DNA from: Paenibacillus illinoisensis NBRC 15959
Lineage (GTDB): Bacteria; Bacillota; Bacilli; Paenibacillales; Paenibacillaceae
Assembly (NCBI RefSeq): GCF_004000925.1
Contig: NZ_BIME01000004.1
Span: forward strand, 310,001-374,000
Reading direction: 5' to 3'
DNA: 64,000 bases
The notes beneath the pieces are model-generated. The model was not told where the DNA came from and did not search any database. It saw only the letters and a program-made list of their open reading frames with translations. Positions 42,864 through 51,747 of this stretch are shown piece by piece (position 1 is the stretch's first letter; every line of letters begins with the position of its first letter). The translations under genes were made by a program, and so were the position numbers.

Positions 42864-44359
42864 GTGAGAATAGATCCGGCAGATCCGTAGACAGTCCGAG
42901 CAGAGGTAACGCTAAACAGAACCGACGCCCGAATCCAGGGAAATCGGGTGGTTCCAGAACCGCTGGGGGCTCCCGAACCTCGGGAGAAGCTTCGCGCGCT
43001 CAACGACCCAAAACTTCTCCACGCGCACTTGCAGTGAAAGTGCTAAGTGCTGTGGAACAGGATGGAGCCTACAGTAATCTGGAGCTCAATCGTCGTTTGA
43101 AAGAGGCGGAGCTTAGTCCGGCTGATGCGGGGCTGGCAACCGAACTCGTATACGGAACAATCGCAAGACTAAACACGCTTGATTATTTCTTGGAACGTTT
43201 TGTCGCCAAAGGAATGGCCAAGCTCCAGCCATGGGTACGAAGCCTCCTTCGGATCAGCGTCTACCAGATGCTGTATCTGGATCGGATTCCGGAACATGCT
43301 GTTGTTAGTGAAGCCGTCAATCTGGCGAAGAAACTGGGTCACCAAGGAATCTCGGGTATGGTCAATGGCGTTCTGCGCAACATGATCCGTAACCGGGATG
43401 AATTGCGAATTCCGAATGATCTGCCAGCTGCTGAGCGCATCGCACTGGAGCACTCTCATCCACTGTGGATGGTTAAACGCTGGATCAGCCAATACGGTGA
43501 AGAGACAGCAGAAGCGATCTGCAAGGCCAATAATGAACCACCGGCAGTGAGTGTCCGGGTAAATACGACAATGACTACACGTGAGAAGCTTATGCACGAG
43601 ATGGAGAGCACGGGTGCAGTGGTGGAGCCTTCCCGGTTAAGTCCTGACGGCATTCTTGTACGCAGCGGTGGGAATATGGCATTAACGTCATGGTATCGGG
43701 ATGGATTGTTCTCAGTACAGGACGAAAGTTCCATGCTTGTGGCGGAAGCGGTCGCACCTGAAGAAGGTCAAATTGTGCTGGATTGCTGTGCAGCTCCCGG
43801 CGGTAAGACAGCTCATATGGCCGAGAAAATGCAGGACCGTGGACGGATTATTGCCAATGACGTGCATGCACATAAGCGTCAGCTTATCATGGATCAGGCA
43901 GACCGGTTGGGTCTGAGCTGTATCGACGCAGTAACCGGAGATGCACTGGATCTGGATGAACGTTATCCTCATGTTTCGTTCGACCGGATCCTTCTAGATG
44001 CACCTTGCTCAGGTCTCGGTGTCATTCGCCGGAAGCCGGATGTCAAATGGACCAAATCGCCTGAAGATATCGAAGATATCTCGGGGCTGCAGCGAGAATT
44101 GCTGGACCGGGTTGCACCGCTGTTGAAGCCGGGCGGCGTTCTTGTCTACAGCACATGTACGATTGAGCCGGCAGAGAACGAGCTTATGGTCGCTGACTTC
44201 CTGAAGCGCCATCCTGAATACCAGGCCGTGGATTCTGCCTGGACCGGAACCGAGATGGAAAAGTGGAATCCGGTGAACGGGGGCGTGCAGATTCTGCCCC
44301 AGTATGCACACAGTGACGGCTTCTTCATTGCGAGGCTGACACGTGCAGCTGATGAATAA
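42860..44359 (+). CDS. rsmB: 16S rRNA (cytosine-967-C5)-methyltransferase RsmB
   Basis: This 499-aa enzyme has a NusB-like RNA-binding domain (about 55-190) and a Rossmann methyltransferase domain with CCAAPGGKTAHMAE (SAM loop). DAPCSGLGVIRRKPD and VYSTCTIEPAENE carry the two conserved cysteines. The first 50 residues are an Arg/Ser/Gly-rich basic extension not seen in shorter homologues; it may aid rRNA binding. The start codon overlaps the fmt stop. Confidence 0.93.
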   Translation: MSENRSGRSVDSPSRGNAKQNRRPNPGKSGGSRTAGGSRTSGEASRAQRPKTSPRALAVKVLSAVEQDGAYSNLELNRRLKEAELSPADAGLATELVYGTIARLNTLDYFLERFVAKGMAKLQPWVRSLLRISVYQMLYLDRIPEHAVVSEAVNLAKKLGHQGISGMVNGVLRNMIRNRDELRIPNDLPAAERIALEHSHPLWMVKRWISQYGEETAEAICKANNEPPAVSVRVNTTMTTREKLMHEMESTGAVVEPSRLSPDGILVRSGGNMALTSWYRDGLFSVQDESSMLVAEAVAPEEGQIVLDCCAAPGGKTAHMAEKMQDRGRIIANDVHAHKRQLIMDQADRLGLSCIDAVTGDALDLDERYPHVSFDRILLDAPCSGLGVIRRKPDVKWTKSPEDIEDISGLQRELLDRVAPLLKPGGVLVYSTCTIEPAENELMVADFLKRHPEYQAVDSAWTGTEMEKWNPVNGGVQILPQYAHSDGFFIARLTRAADE

Positions 44360-44372
44360 ATCCATAGCACGC

Positions 44373-44412
44373 AAGGAAGGCCGCCGGGGGGAACTTCGGC
44401 GGATTTCTTTTG
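44373..44412 (+). other. GC-rich hairpin with T-rich tail after rsmB
   Basis: GGCCGCCG pairs imperfectly with CGGCGGATT and is followed by TTCTTTTG. It is a weak terminator or attenuator between rsmB and rlmN. Confidence 0.4.
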
Positions 44413-44549
44413 TAATGGGGTGCGGCTTGTGCGCCGAGGTGTTATAATGCATGAAGTGCAAGACTCTAGGGCATACATGGATGTAAAGTGGTCTTTGTGA
44501 TAGAATAGGAAGAATGAAAAGAAAAGAAGGAATAGGTGTTGACAACAAA

Positions 44550-45590
44550 ATGAAACCTTTTATATATGATTTTTCCCTGGAAGAGCTGCAGCAATGGGCT
44601 GTTGAGAATGGGGAACCCGCTTTTCGCGGTGGTCAGATTTTCGACTGGATTTATGTGAAGCGAGTAAATGATTTCAGTGAGATGACGAACCTGTCCAAAG
44701 CATTGCGCGAGAAGCTGGCAGAGCAATTTGAATTTGTAACCCTTACCGAAATTACGAAGTTTGAATCCAAGGATGGAACGGTGAAGTTCCTGTTTGGTCT
44801 TCATGATGATCATGCAATCGAAACAGTTATCATGAAACACAACTATGGTAACAGTATCTGTGTAACGACACAGGTGGGCTGCCGGATCGGTTGTACATTC
44901 TGCGCCTCTACACTGGGCGGACTGAAGCGTAACCTGACAGCAGGCGAGATTGTTGCTCAGGTCGTACAGGCTCAGAAGATTCTGGATGAGCGCGGTGAAC
45001 GTGTAAGCAGTATTGTCATCATGGGTTCGGGCGAACCGTTTGAAAACTACGAAGCGACAATGACTTTCCTGCGCATCATGATTCACGAAAAGGGCCTGAA
45101 TATCGGTCAGCGCCACATCACGGTGTCCACAAGCGGAATTGTACCAAACATCTACAAGTTTGCGGATGAAGATACACAGATTAACCTGGCCATTTCCATC
45201 CATGCACCGAATGACGCGCTGCGTTCCAAATTGATGCCGGTAAACCGTCGTTTTCCTTTTGACGATGTGATGGAATCCCTTCGGTATTACCTGGCCAAAA
45301 CGGGCCGGAGAATCACATTCGAATATGCACTTATCGGTGGCGTGAACGATCAGCCGGAACATGCCGCGGAACTCGCAAGTGTGCTCAAAAACATGCTCTG
45401 CCACGTGAACCTGATCCCGGTCAATCACGTACCTGAACGCAAGTATGTAAGAACATCGAGAAGCGACATTTTCAATTTCCAGAAGATTCTTTCGGAGCAG
45501 GGTGTTAATGTAACCATTCGTCGTGAACAGGGACATGATATTGCTGCCGCTTGCGGTCAGCTTCGTGCAAAGCATATGGAGTTGAGGTGA
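44550..45590 (+). CDS. rlmN: Dual-specificity RNA methyltransferase RlmN (m2A2503)
   Basis: This 346-aa radical SAM enzyme methylates A2503 of 23S rRNA and A37 of some tRNAs. The iron-sulfur motif is [11 protein letters not shown] (CxxxCxxC); GSGEPFENY and STSGIVPNI are SAM-binding strands; the C-terminal Cys in AAACGQLR forms the methyl-carrying intermediate. The ATG at 44550 fits the family N-terminus and has AGGTG upstream. An in-frame ATG at 44514 with AGGAAG almost touching it would add 12 residues and cannot be excluded. Confidence 0.93.
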   Translation: MKPFIYDFSLEELQQWAVENGEPAFRGGQIFDWIYVKRVNDFSEMTNLSKALREKLAEQFEFVTLTEITKFESKDGTVKFLFGLHDDHAIETVIMKHNYGNSICVTTQVGCRIGCTFCASTLGGLKRNLTAGEIVAQVVQAQKILDERGERVSSIVIMGSGEPFENYEATMTFLRIMIHEKGLNIGQRHITVSTSGIVPNIYKFADEDTQINLAISIHAPNDALRSKLMPVNRRFPFDDVMESLRYYLAKTGRRITFEYALIGGVNDQPEHAAELASVLKNMLCHVNLIPVNHVPERKYVRTSRSDIFNFQKILSEQGVNVTIRREQGHDIAAACGQLRAKHMELR

Positions 45591-45597
45591 GAACGTT

Positions 45598-46374
45598 TTG
45601 ATCAAAACAGTTCATGTGAGCCATATCGGACGCGTGCGTTCGGTTAATGAAGATTCAGCCTGGATCCGCAATCTGGAGACAGGGTATATACTGGGTATTG
45701 TCGCTGATGGCATGGGCGGGCATCTCGCTGGAGATACCGCCAGCCGTCTGGCAGTTGAGACATTGGTGCATGACCTGGGAACATTGGAACCGGGGCTGTC
45801 ACATGCATCCTTGTCTGCTGCCCTCAGCGATGCTATTTTGCATGCCAACGAAGTGATATATCGGACTGCATCCGGAGACGACAAATACCACAACATGGGT
45901 ACGACCGTGGTTGCTGCCTTGTTGAATGATGCAGAGGGTGTTATCGGTCATATCGGGGACAGCCGAGCTTACAAAATTGCAAACAAACAAGTGATCCAGT
46001 TAACGGAAGACCATACCCTGGTGAATGAATTGTTTAAAAATGGTCAGATCAGCAAGGAAGACGTATCTCATCATCCGCGTCGCAACGTGCTGACCCGTGC
46101 TCTTGGAACAGATGCAGAAGTGAAAGTAGATCTGGATCCCATCAAGCTAGAAACAGGCGAAGTTCTGCTGTTGTGCAGTGATGGACTTAGCAATCTGGTC
46201 AGCAATGAACAGCTCGTTCAAGTGGCAGGGAATCAGGAGTTGCCGCTGGAAGAGCGTGCCGATCGACTGCTTCAGCTGGCTCTGCTGGCTGGCGGAGATG
46301 ATAATATCACGGTTGCGCTGTTTGAAGTGCAACAGGAAGGTTCCGTGGTGACGGAAACGGGGTGTGAGTCATGA
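45598..46374 (+). CDS. prpC: Protein phosphatase 2C family, PrpC/Stp
   Basis: This 258-aa Mn2+-dependent Ser/Thr phosphatase has PP2C motifs RSVNEDSAW, GIVADGMGGHLAGD (metal ligands), GTTVVAALL, GHIGDSRAY and CSDGLSNLV, with a final GGDDNITV. It reverses phosphorylation by the adjacent kinase. The TTG start has GAGGTGAG at 6 bp. Its stop overlaps the prkC start (ATGA), so the antagonistic pair is translated in a coupled way. Confidence 0.93.
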   Translation: MIKTVHVSHIGRVRSVNEDSAWIRNLETGYILGIVADGMGGHLAGDTASRLAVETLVHDLGTLEPGLSHASLSAALSDAILHANEVIYRTASGDDKYHNMGTTVVAALLNDAEGVIGHIGDSRAYKIANKQVIQLTEDHTLVNELFKNGQISKEDVSHHPRRNVLTRALGTDAEVKVDLDPIKLETGEVLLLCSDGLSNLVSNEQLVQVAGNQELPLEERADRLLQLALLAGGDDNITVALFEVQQEGSVVTETGCES

Positions 46375-48578
46375 TAGGGCACCAGCTAGGCGGACGCTAT
46401 GAAGTCATTGAGCGTGTTGGCGGTGGCGGCATGGCACTTGTGTACAAGGCCCAGGATCTGCTTCTGAATCGGAATGTGGCGATCAAGGTGCTGAGACAGC
46501 AATTTGTACATGATGAGGAATTCATCCGACGTTTCCGTCGAGAAGCGCAGTCAGCTGCATCCTTATCTCACCCCAACGTCGTAAGCATCTATGATGTAGG
46601 CCAGGAAGATGACGTTCATTATATTGTCATGGAGTATGTAGAAGGCAAAAACCTGAATGAGATTATTAAAGAGCGGGCTCCGCTGCAGGTGGATGAGGCT
46701 GTTCGAATTGCTTCCCAAATTGCAGACGCCCTGGATCATGCACATCATAATCAGATTATTCATCGGGATATCAAACCGCATAATATATTGATTGGCCGAA
46801 ATGGCCGTGTGAAGGTTACCGATTTCGGGATTGCCCGAGCGGTTACCTCCACGACGATTACACAGACTGGTTCCGTAGTCGGATCGGTGCATTATTTTTC
46901 ACCAGAGCATGCCAAAGGGATTGTTACTGGCGAGAAGTCAGATTTATATTCTCTCGGTATCGTACTCTATCAAATGCTGACTGGGCAGCTTCCTTTCCTC
47001 GGCGAGAGTCCGATCAGTGTTGCCTTGAAGCATCTGCAGGAAGAATTTGATGAACCTCGCAAATTCAACCCGCTGATTCCGCAAAGTGTGGAAAATGTGA
47101 TATTGAAATCGATGCGAAAAAATCCGCAGGAGCGATATCAGTCGGCCAAGGAAATGCAGAACGATCTGGAAACCTGTTTGATGCCAGAGCGTCGCAATGA
47201 AAACAAGATCGACTTCCCGGATGAGGATGATGTGGATCAGACCCGTGTCATGCCTGCCATCAAACCGGAACCACGTGGAATTACTTCTACGGGCGCGGCT
47301 CCAGTCATGGAAGCGGACGAGGAGAACCATAAAGGCAAGCCCAAGACGAAAAACTGGAAAAAACCAACACTATTGATCTCATTGACTGTCTTAATTCTAA
47401 TCGCCATGGTGGGTGTTGTGTGGTACGTCAAAGGCATGCTCGTTGTGCCTGAAGTGAAAGTGCCAAATGTCGTGAACCAGACTGAAGAAAAGGCGCGCCA
47501 GATGCTACAGGATGAAGGTTTGGTTGTGAGCGATGATGTCATCCGGCAGTATAAGGAAGGTGTCGATCCCGGTATCGTATTCGAACAAAGCCGAAACGAA
47601 GGTGATGTGGTCAAGGAAGGTTCGGAAATTCAACTTAGTGTTGGAGCTGAAAAGGAACTGACCAAAATGATCAGCGTTGAAGGTGATTCCTACGAGGATG
47701 CGGTCAAGGATCTGACGAATCTGGGAATCAGTGAGGATCGGATCAAACGTAAAGATGAATATTCTAATGACGTTGCATCAGGCTTGGTTATTTCCCAGAC
47801 CCCTGGGGCCGATCAAGAATTTGATCCGGAACAGACCGAAATTGTCTTAACCGTCAGCAGAGGCGCGGAAACCGTGAAAATGCCAGATTTGAAAAATCGC
47901 ACCCGTAACGAAGCAGAGCAGATGATCAAGTCTGCCGGACTGGTTCTGGCTCAGGTTCAGGAAGAGTCGAGCTATACGGTTGAGCGGGGTAAAGTGACCC
48001 AGCAATGGCCTGTGGAAGCCGGGGCCGATGTGAAACCTGGTGACAAAATTACCATTTTCGTCAGCACGGGTTATCCTCCTGAGGCGCTCGAGTATTCCTT
48101 CAATATCAATGTTTCACCAAAAGAAGAAGGCAAAAACAGCAAGATTCGAATTACATTCGAAGATGCTCGCGGCAAGAATCAGGAATGGGGTACTCGGACC
48201 ATTAAACAGTCGAATCAAGCCCTGACCATTCCGCTTGTTCTTGCTCCGAATGAGAATGGTGCTGTATCTGTATATCGTGATGGTCAATTCCTGGATACGT
48301 ACGTGGTAACCTACGCTGAAGCCAAAAACGGTACCGTAATCGTGCCATCCATTGAGCCAGAGATCAGTAATCAGCCACCACCAGCGAATGAGCCTGAAGA
48401 AGGCGGCGGTGGTGACGAAGGCAGCGTGGACGGCAACCAGGAAGGTGAACCTGATTCGACTCCTGCTGACGGTGAAGAAGATAATGAAAGTGAAGATACG
48501 TCTGCCATGAATAAAGGTAAAGATAAAGGTCATGGAAAAGAGAAGAATGAGGTCGTAAACGCAACAAGCCGTCCGTGA
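46371..48578 (+). CDS. prkC: PASTA-domain serine/threonine kinase PrkC
   Basis: This 735-aa membrane kinase senses muropeptides and controls germination and wall metabolism in Bacilli. The kinase domain (1-270) has VGGGGMALVY, Lys39, HRDIKPHN (131-138), DFG (151-153) and a threonine-rich activation loop (159-167). A juxtamembrane linker precedes one transmembrane helix (about 333-353). Three PASTA repeats follow (starting near VPNVVNQTEEKARQML, MISVEGDSYEDAV and MPDLKNRTRNEAEQM), to about residue 570. Beyond a further beta-rich domain the protein ends in a very acidic and then Lys-rich low-complexity tail (about 665-735). Confidence 0.94.
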   Translation: MIGHQLGGRYEVIERVGGGGMALVYKAQDLLLNRNVAIKVLRQQFVHDEEFIRRFRREAQSAASLSHPNVVSIYDVGQEDDVHYIVMEYVEGKNLNEIIKERAPLQVDEAVRIASQIADALDHAHHNQIIHRDIKPHNILIGRNGRVKVTDFGIARAVTSTTITQTGSVVGSVHYFSPEHAKGIVTGEKSDLYSLGIVLYQMLTGQLPFLGESPISVALKHLQEEFDEPRKFNPLIPQSVENVILKSMRKNPQERYQSAKEMQNDLETCLMPERRNENKIDFPDEDDVDQTRVMPAIKPEPRGITSTGAAPVMEADEENHKGKPKTKNWKKPTLLISLTVLILIAMVGVVWYVKGMLVVPEVKVPNVVNQTEEKARQMLQDEGLVVSDDVIRQYKEGVDPGIVFEQSRNEGDVVKEGSEIQLSVGAEKELTKMISVEGDSYEDAVKDLTNLGISEDRIKRKDEYSNDVASGLVISQTPGADQEFDPEQTEIVLTVSRGAETVKMPDLKNRTRNEAEQMIKSAGLVLAQVQEESSYTVERGKVTQQWPVEAGADVKPGDKITIFVSTGYPPEALEYSFNINVSPKEEGKNSKIRITFEDARGKNQEWGTRTIKQSNQALTIPLVLAPNENGAVSVYRDGQFLDTYVVTYAEAKNGTVIVPSIEPEISNQPPPANEPEEGGGGDEGSVDGNQEGEPDSTPADGEEDNESEDTSAMNKGKDKGHGKEKNEVVNATSRP

Positions 48579-48640
48579 GGACGGCTTATTGCTGACGTTA
48601 GGTTGGAATGCACAACAAATCAAAGGAGGGCGACGGAGCT

Positions 48641-49558
48641 ATGCCGGAAGGTATCATCGTAAAAGCGCTAAGCGGTTACTATTATGTCATGCCATTGTTA
48701 GAGAACGGGGTGCCTTCGGTTGAAGGCTCCGCCGTTCAATGCCGAGCGAGAGGTATATTCAAAAAGAGAGGCATATCTCCGCTTGTCGGTGATCGCGTCA
48801 GCTATATGCTGACTGAGAATGGCGAAGGAACAGTAGACGAGATCCGGGAACGGGAGAATGAATTAATCCGTCCTCCTGTTGCGAACGTCAGTCTGGCTGT
48901 TCTTCTGTTCTCCGTTAAAGAACCGGACATGAACCTTAATCTGCTGGACAAATTTCTCGTACATATTGAGCAGGCGGGATTGGATGCTCTAATTGTATTA
49001 ACGAAGCAGGACCTCGTAGATCCAGAGAAGGATACCAGGGACACTGTAGCCGAGGTTAAGGCTCTCTATGAACAGATTGGGTATGAAGTCATCTCGACCA
49101 GTTCGCGAACCGGTGAGGGCAATGAACTGCTCAAAGAACGCCTTGCAGGCAAGATCAGTGTGTTCTCGGGTCAGTCCGGTGTAGGTAAGTCATCCATGCT
49201 TAATGCCCTGATGCCAGGGCTGACACTTGAAACGAGTGAAATCAGTATGCGTCTTGGACGCGGTAAACATACGACCAGACACGTTGAACTGATCCCGCTG
49301 GATAATGGTGGATTTGTAGCAGATACACCCGGATTCAGCCAACTGGACTTTCTCGAGATTGGTGTGGAGGAATTATCCACCTGTTTCCGTGAATTTGCCC
49401 AGTATGCGGATCAATGCAAATTCCGCGGCTGTACCCATACACATGAGCCCCAATGCCGAGTTCTTGCAGCCAAGGAGGAAGGTCTAATCTCCGACAGCCG
49501 TTACCGGCATTATGAGCAGTTCCTTACAGAAATGAAAGACAAGAAGCGGAGGTACTAA
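48641..49558 (+). CDS. rsgA: Ribosome small subunit-dependent GTPase RsgA
   Basis: This 305-aa circularly permuted GTPase checks 30S subunit maturation. The N-terminal OB fold begins [18 protein letters not shown]-motifs occur in permuted order: TKQD (G4), GQSGVGKSS (G1) and DTPGFS (G3). A C-terminal zinc knuckle has [14 protein letters not shown]. The ATG at 48641 follows AAAGGAGGG; an earlier in-frame ATG at 48608 lies before that site. rpe follows after 2 bp. Confidence 0.94.
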   Translation: MPEGIIVKALSGYYYVMPLLENGVPSVEGSAVQCRARGIFKKRGISPLVGDRVSYMLTENGEGTVDEIRERENELIRPPVANVSLAVLLFSVKEPDMNLNLLDKFLVHIEQAGLDALIVLTKQDLVDPEKDTRDTVAEVKALYEQIGYEVISTSSRTGEGNELLKERLAGKISVFSGQSGVGKSSMLNALMPGLTLETSEISMRLGRGKHTTRHVELIPLDNGGFVADTPGFSQLDFLEIGVEELSTCFREFAQYADQCKFRGCTHTHEPQCRVLAAKEEGLISDSRYRHYEQFLTEMKDKKRRY

Positions 49559-49560
49559 TT

Positions 49561-50220
49561 ATGATTAAAATTGCTCCATCCATCTTATCTGCAGATTTTG
49601 CACGTCTTGGTGCTGAGGTAGCTGAGGCGCAAGCTGCTGGAGGCGACTGGATTCACGTTGATGTCATGGACGGTCATTTCGTTCCGAATATTACGCTGGG
49701 TCCTGCCATTGTGAAAGCTATTGCGCCACATACCAACCTGCCATTGGATGTACATCTGATGATTGAGAATCCGGAACGGTATGTTGAGGAATTTGCCAAA
49801 GCAGGAGCGGCTGTTATTACCGTTCATGCCGAGGCATGTGTACATTTGCACCGTGTGATTCATCTGATTAAGGAACAGGGAGTCAAGGCGGGAGTTGCTC
49901 TGAATCCGGGGACACCTGCCAGTGCCATTCAGGAAGTGCTGGATGACGTGGACATGGTTCTGGTCATGACCGTGAATCCTGGGTTTGGCGGACAAGCGTT
50001 CATTTCGGGAACCATGAACAAAATCAGACAAATTCGCAGCTGGCTGAATGAAAAAGGACGCCATGACGTACACATCGAAGTGGACGGGGGAATTGCAGCC
50101 GATACAGCACCACTCGTTGTTGAAGCTGGCGCGGATGTACTCGTCGCAGGTAGTGCGGTATTCGGACGTGAGGACCGTGCAGCCGCCATTGCCGAAATCC
50201 GTAGCAGCTACGGAGGCTGA
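49561..50220 (+). CDS. rpe: Ribulose-phosphate 3-epimerase
   Basis: This 219-aa TIM-barrel enzyme interconverts ribulose-5-P and xylulose-5-P in the pentose phosphate pathway. [31 protein letters not shown] (metal His/Asp), [20 protein letters not shown] and VDGGI are all present. GCGGAGG is the ribosome site, overlapping the end of rsgA. Confidence 0.95.
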   Translation: MIKIAPSILSADFARLGAEVAEAQAAGGDWIHVDVMDGHFVPNITLGPAIVKAIAPHTNLPLDVHLMIENPERYVEEFAKAGAAVITVHAEACVHLHRVIHLIKEQGVKAGVALNPGTPASAIQEVLDDVDMVLVMTVNPGFGGQAFISGTMNKIRQIRSWLNEKGRHDVHIEVDGGIAADTAPLVVEAGADVLVAGSAVFGREDRAAAIAEIRSSYGG

Positions 50221-50223
50221 TCT

Positions 50224-50475
50224 ATGGGCCTTAAGGAGACGCTGTGGACAATGGCTGCCAGCCTTGTAACGGGACTGGTGCTTGCGTTATTTGCAGTCAT
50301 TCAATCCCCATACAATGCGCTTACCTCACTGATTGGCGTGGGCGTTGTCATTATGTATTTTCGAAAGTTTGATCGTACACGATCGCGTGTTACCTTCGTC
50401 ATATTCAGCATACTGTATTACTTGCTGAGTGTATTCATGATCGCTGTCTATCAATTTGTTCCTGCCCAAACGTAA
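50224..50475 (+). CDS. Small membrane protein of unknown function
   Basis: This 83-aa protein has three hydrophobic stretches (about 8-26, 32-46 and 55-77) with a basic KFDRTRSR loop between the second and third, so it is probably a three-helix inner membrane protein. It starts 3 bp after rpe with GGAGG nearby and is followed by a terminator, so it is the last gene of the rsgA-rpe transcript. B. subtilis has the thiamine kinase yloS (thiN) in this slot; there is no similarity here. Confidence 0.75.
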   Translation: MGLKETLWTMAASLVTGLVLALFAVIQSPYNALTSLIGVGVVIMYFRKFDRTRSRVTFVIFSILYYLLSVFMIAVYQFVPAQT

Positions 50476-50534
50476 ATGAGCTGTTCTTCGGGCTCGTCAT
50501 GTTGGAATAGGGACAGGTGGTTCCGCATAAATAT

Positions 50535-50570
50535 GGTTACATGAGCAGGTTTCTCATGTAGCCTTTTTTG
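50535..50570 (+). terminator. Terminator after the rpe operon
   Basis: GGTTACATGAG/CTCATGTAGCC 11-bp stem with one G-T pair, then TTTTTT. Confidence 0.85.
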
Positions 50571-50643
50571 TCGTGTTTAAGGTGAAGAAGGCCCTGAAGC
50601 ATAGGATACGGCGGATGCATGAGCATGATGGGGAGGGTGAAGT

Positions 50644-50724
50644 ATGAAATTTTACACATTCAAACTGCCGAAGTTTTTGGGAGGGTTTGTAAAGGCGATC
50701 CTTAATACGTTTCAAAAGAACTGA
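50644..50724 (+). CDS. spoVM: Stage V sporulation protein M (26-aa membrane-curvature peptide)
   Basis: The 26-residue frame (begins MKFYTFKLPKFLGG, ends FQKN) matches B. subtilis SpoVM in length and nearly every key position, including the Pro9 that lets the amphipathic helix bind the convex forespore membrane. There SpoVM anchors SpoIVA during coat assembly and is degraded by FtsH. GGGAGGG lies 7-8 bp before the ATG. Its place between the rpe region and rpmB is as in B. subtilis. A preceding terminator means it has a separate promoter, expected to be sporulation-specific, but no sigma-E site was identified with confidence. Confidence 0.93.
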   Translation: MKFYTFKLPKFLGGFVKAILNTFQKN

Positions 50725-50859
50725 TAAGATCGAGAGCAGGCTCAAAAGGCGAATACCGCCGCTATGGCTTCAGGACGATTGGGGAATCCGACCTGAGAAG
50801 TGCCATGCGGCGGGCATTCACATGCTTGTGCAGGTATTTATGTACTTTTTTGAATACCA

Positions 50860-50892
50860 AAAAAGCACCTGCAAGGAACAAGGTGCTTTTTG
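50860..50892. terminator. Bidirectional terminator between spoVM and rpmB
   Basis: AAAAGCACCT/AGGTGCTTTT stem with A and T tracts on either side, between convergent genes. Confidence 0.85.
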
Positions 50893-50921
50893 CTTATCCG
50901 ATTTATAGTAGCTTTGCGTGA

Positions 50922-51110
50922 TTATACGCGAGTCACTTTACCGGCTTTCAGTGCACGGGTGCTTACGTATACACGTTTTGGTTTACCGTTCACGAGAATG
51001 CGGACCTTCTGAACGTTTACGCCCCAAGAACGACGGTTACGGTTGTTAGCGTGGGATACGTGGTTACCGGTGCCCGGTTTCTTACCTGTCACATAACATT
51101 TGCGAGACAT
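50922..51110 (-). CDS. rpmB: Large ribosomal subunit protein bL28
   Basis: This 62-aa protein has the L28 pattern [25 protein letters not shown] and a C-terminal [11 protein letters not shown]. Only one cysteine is near the N-terminus, so this is the zinc-free form. AGGAGGTG precedes the start. It is encoded opposite to its neighbours, as in B. subtilis. A leader of about 170 nt with two hairpins lies between its promoter and start. Confidence 0.95.
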   Translation of the reverse strand: MSRKCYVTGKKPGTGNHVSHANNRNRRSWGVNVQKVRILVNGKPKRVYVSTRALKAGKVTRV

Positions 51111-51188
51111 AGATTACACCTCCTATCCTAAAATAACCAGTTGCCTTCGGAGAGACGAAAGTCATTCCTTAAAGGCTAAATTGTTCTT

Positions 51189-51247
51189 CCTGACCATAGT
51201 GGTCAGGCTCCAGTAGCTAATGGCGTTGTTCAAGCCGGCATGGCCGG
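51189..51247 (-). other. Two hairpins in the rpmB leader
   Basis: CCTGACCA-TAG-TGGTCAGG (51189-51207, 8-bp perfect stem) and CCGGC-ATG-GCCGG (51235-51247). Neither is followed by a T tract in the rpmB direction. An autoregulatory leader is possible but unproven. Confidence 0.5.
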
Positions 51248-51288
51248 ATCATTTCCATTACTTAACCTGCATAAAACAATACTTGAAT

Positions 51289-51318
51289 ATAATATCATAC
51301 CCAAAAAAGCTTCGTCAA
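51289..51318 (-). promoter_or_regulatory. Probable sigma-A promoter of rpmB
   Basis: Reading leftward, TTGACG (complement of 51313-51318) and TATTAT (complement of 51289-51294) are separated by 18 bp. Confidence 0.65.
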
Positions 51319-51335
51319 CTGATCCAAAAACTTTA

Positions 51336-51364
51336 TTTATTTCTCCTGCCTAATATAGTACAAT
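51336..51364 (+). promoter_or_regulatory. Candidate promoter of the fakA transcript
   Basis: TTTATT (51336-51341) and TACAAT (51359-51364) at 17-bp spacing. This would give a leader of about 375 nt before fakA. Confidence 0.45.
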
Positions 51365-51389
51365 GTTGAATAGTCCATAATACAGCGGT

Positions 51390-51720
51390 GAACAGGCTGT
51401 TGCCGCGAGAAAGCCGGAGATTTGACCGTCCCAAGAGGTCGGTGGTCTGCAATTTGGCAACGCTGTGCGCTGTGACATTTCCATCACTGGCACCAGTCTC
51501 CATGCGGCATTCATGCCGGCTCTCGATACCGGTGCATATCCGTATGCCCCGAACTCGGGCTTCAGCGGTTGCAGGATATCGGTGGCTCGGCCGCCCAGAC
51601 CGTAGATCCGGATGACATGTTGAATTGTATGCCTTTGCCGGACAAGGTGTGGACGAAGAATGACGCAGAAGCGTCAACGCATGAACAGACCAGTTAACAT
51701 CTTGGTGCAAGATGTTCGTG
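51390..51720 (+). ncRNA. Candidate structured 5' leader of fakA
   Basis: No credible gene occupies 51319-51747. Instead there is a series of potential hairpins: GTTGCC/GGCAAC (51399-51461) enclosing GACC/GGTC, GGCAT/ATGCC (51506-51517), GCATA/TATGC (51534-51547) and CCCGA/TCGGG (51548-51559). Further along are GGTGGC/GCCGCC (51581-51595), TGACGC/GCGTCA (51661-51676) and a perfect 9-bp AACATCTTG/CAAGATGTT (51696-51716) ending 31 bp before the fakA start. I do not recognise a known riboswitch or T-box core. Alternatively it is a decayed gene; two overlapping frames here look weakly protein-like. Confidence 0.35.
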
Positions 51721-51747
51721 TATCAAGCTAGGAAGGGGAATTCTCAC

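Noticed and set aside
44466-45605. A 379-codon open frame on the minus strand opposite rlmN, and similar long minus-strand frames at 32135-33064 and 14730-15638.
   Set aside because: Each lies wholly opposite a gene with clear family motifs, reads as His/Cys/Arg-rich non-family sequence, and lacks a ribosome site. They are shadows of codon bias.
50476-50643. Sigma-E promoter for spoVM.
   Set aside because: Expected by analogy, but no pair of -35 and -10 elements at proper spacing was convincing by eye.
51388-51692. Possible small protein genes or a frameshifted gene between rpmB and fakA on the plus strand.
   Set aside because: Frames are short, lack a ribosome site and start, and match no family I recognise. 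A frame-shifted reading (…VGGLQFGNAVRCDISITG…) looked slightly protein-like but is not strong enough to call a pseudogene.
51319-51747. T-box or known riboswitch in the fakA leader.
   Set aside because: No T-box core (AGGGTGG-type sequence), no terminator/antiterminator pair with a T run, and no known aptamer core was recognised; kept only as an unclassified structured leader.
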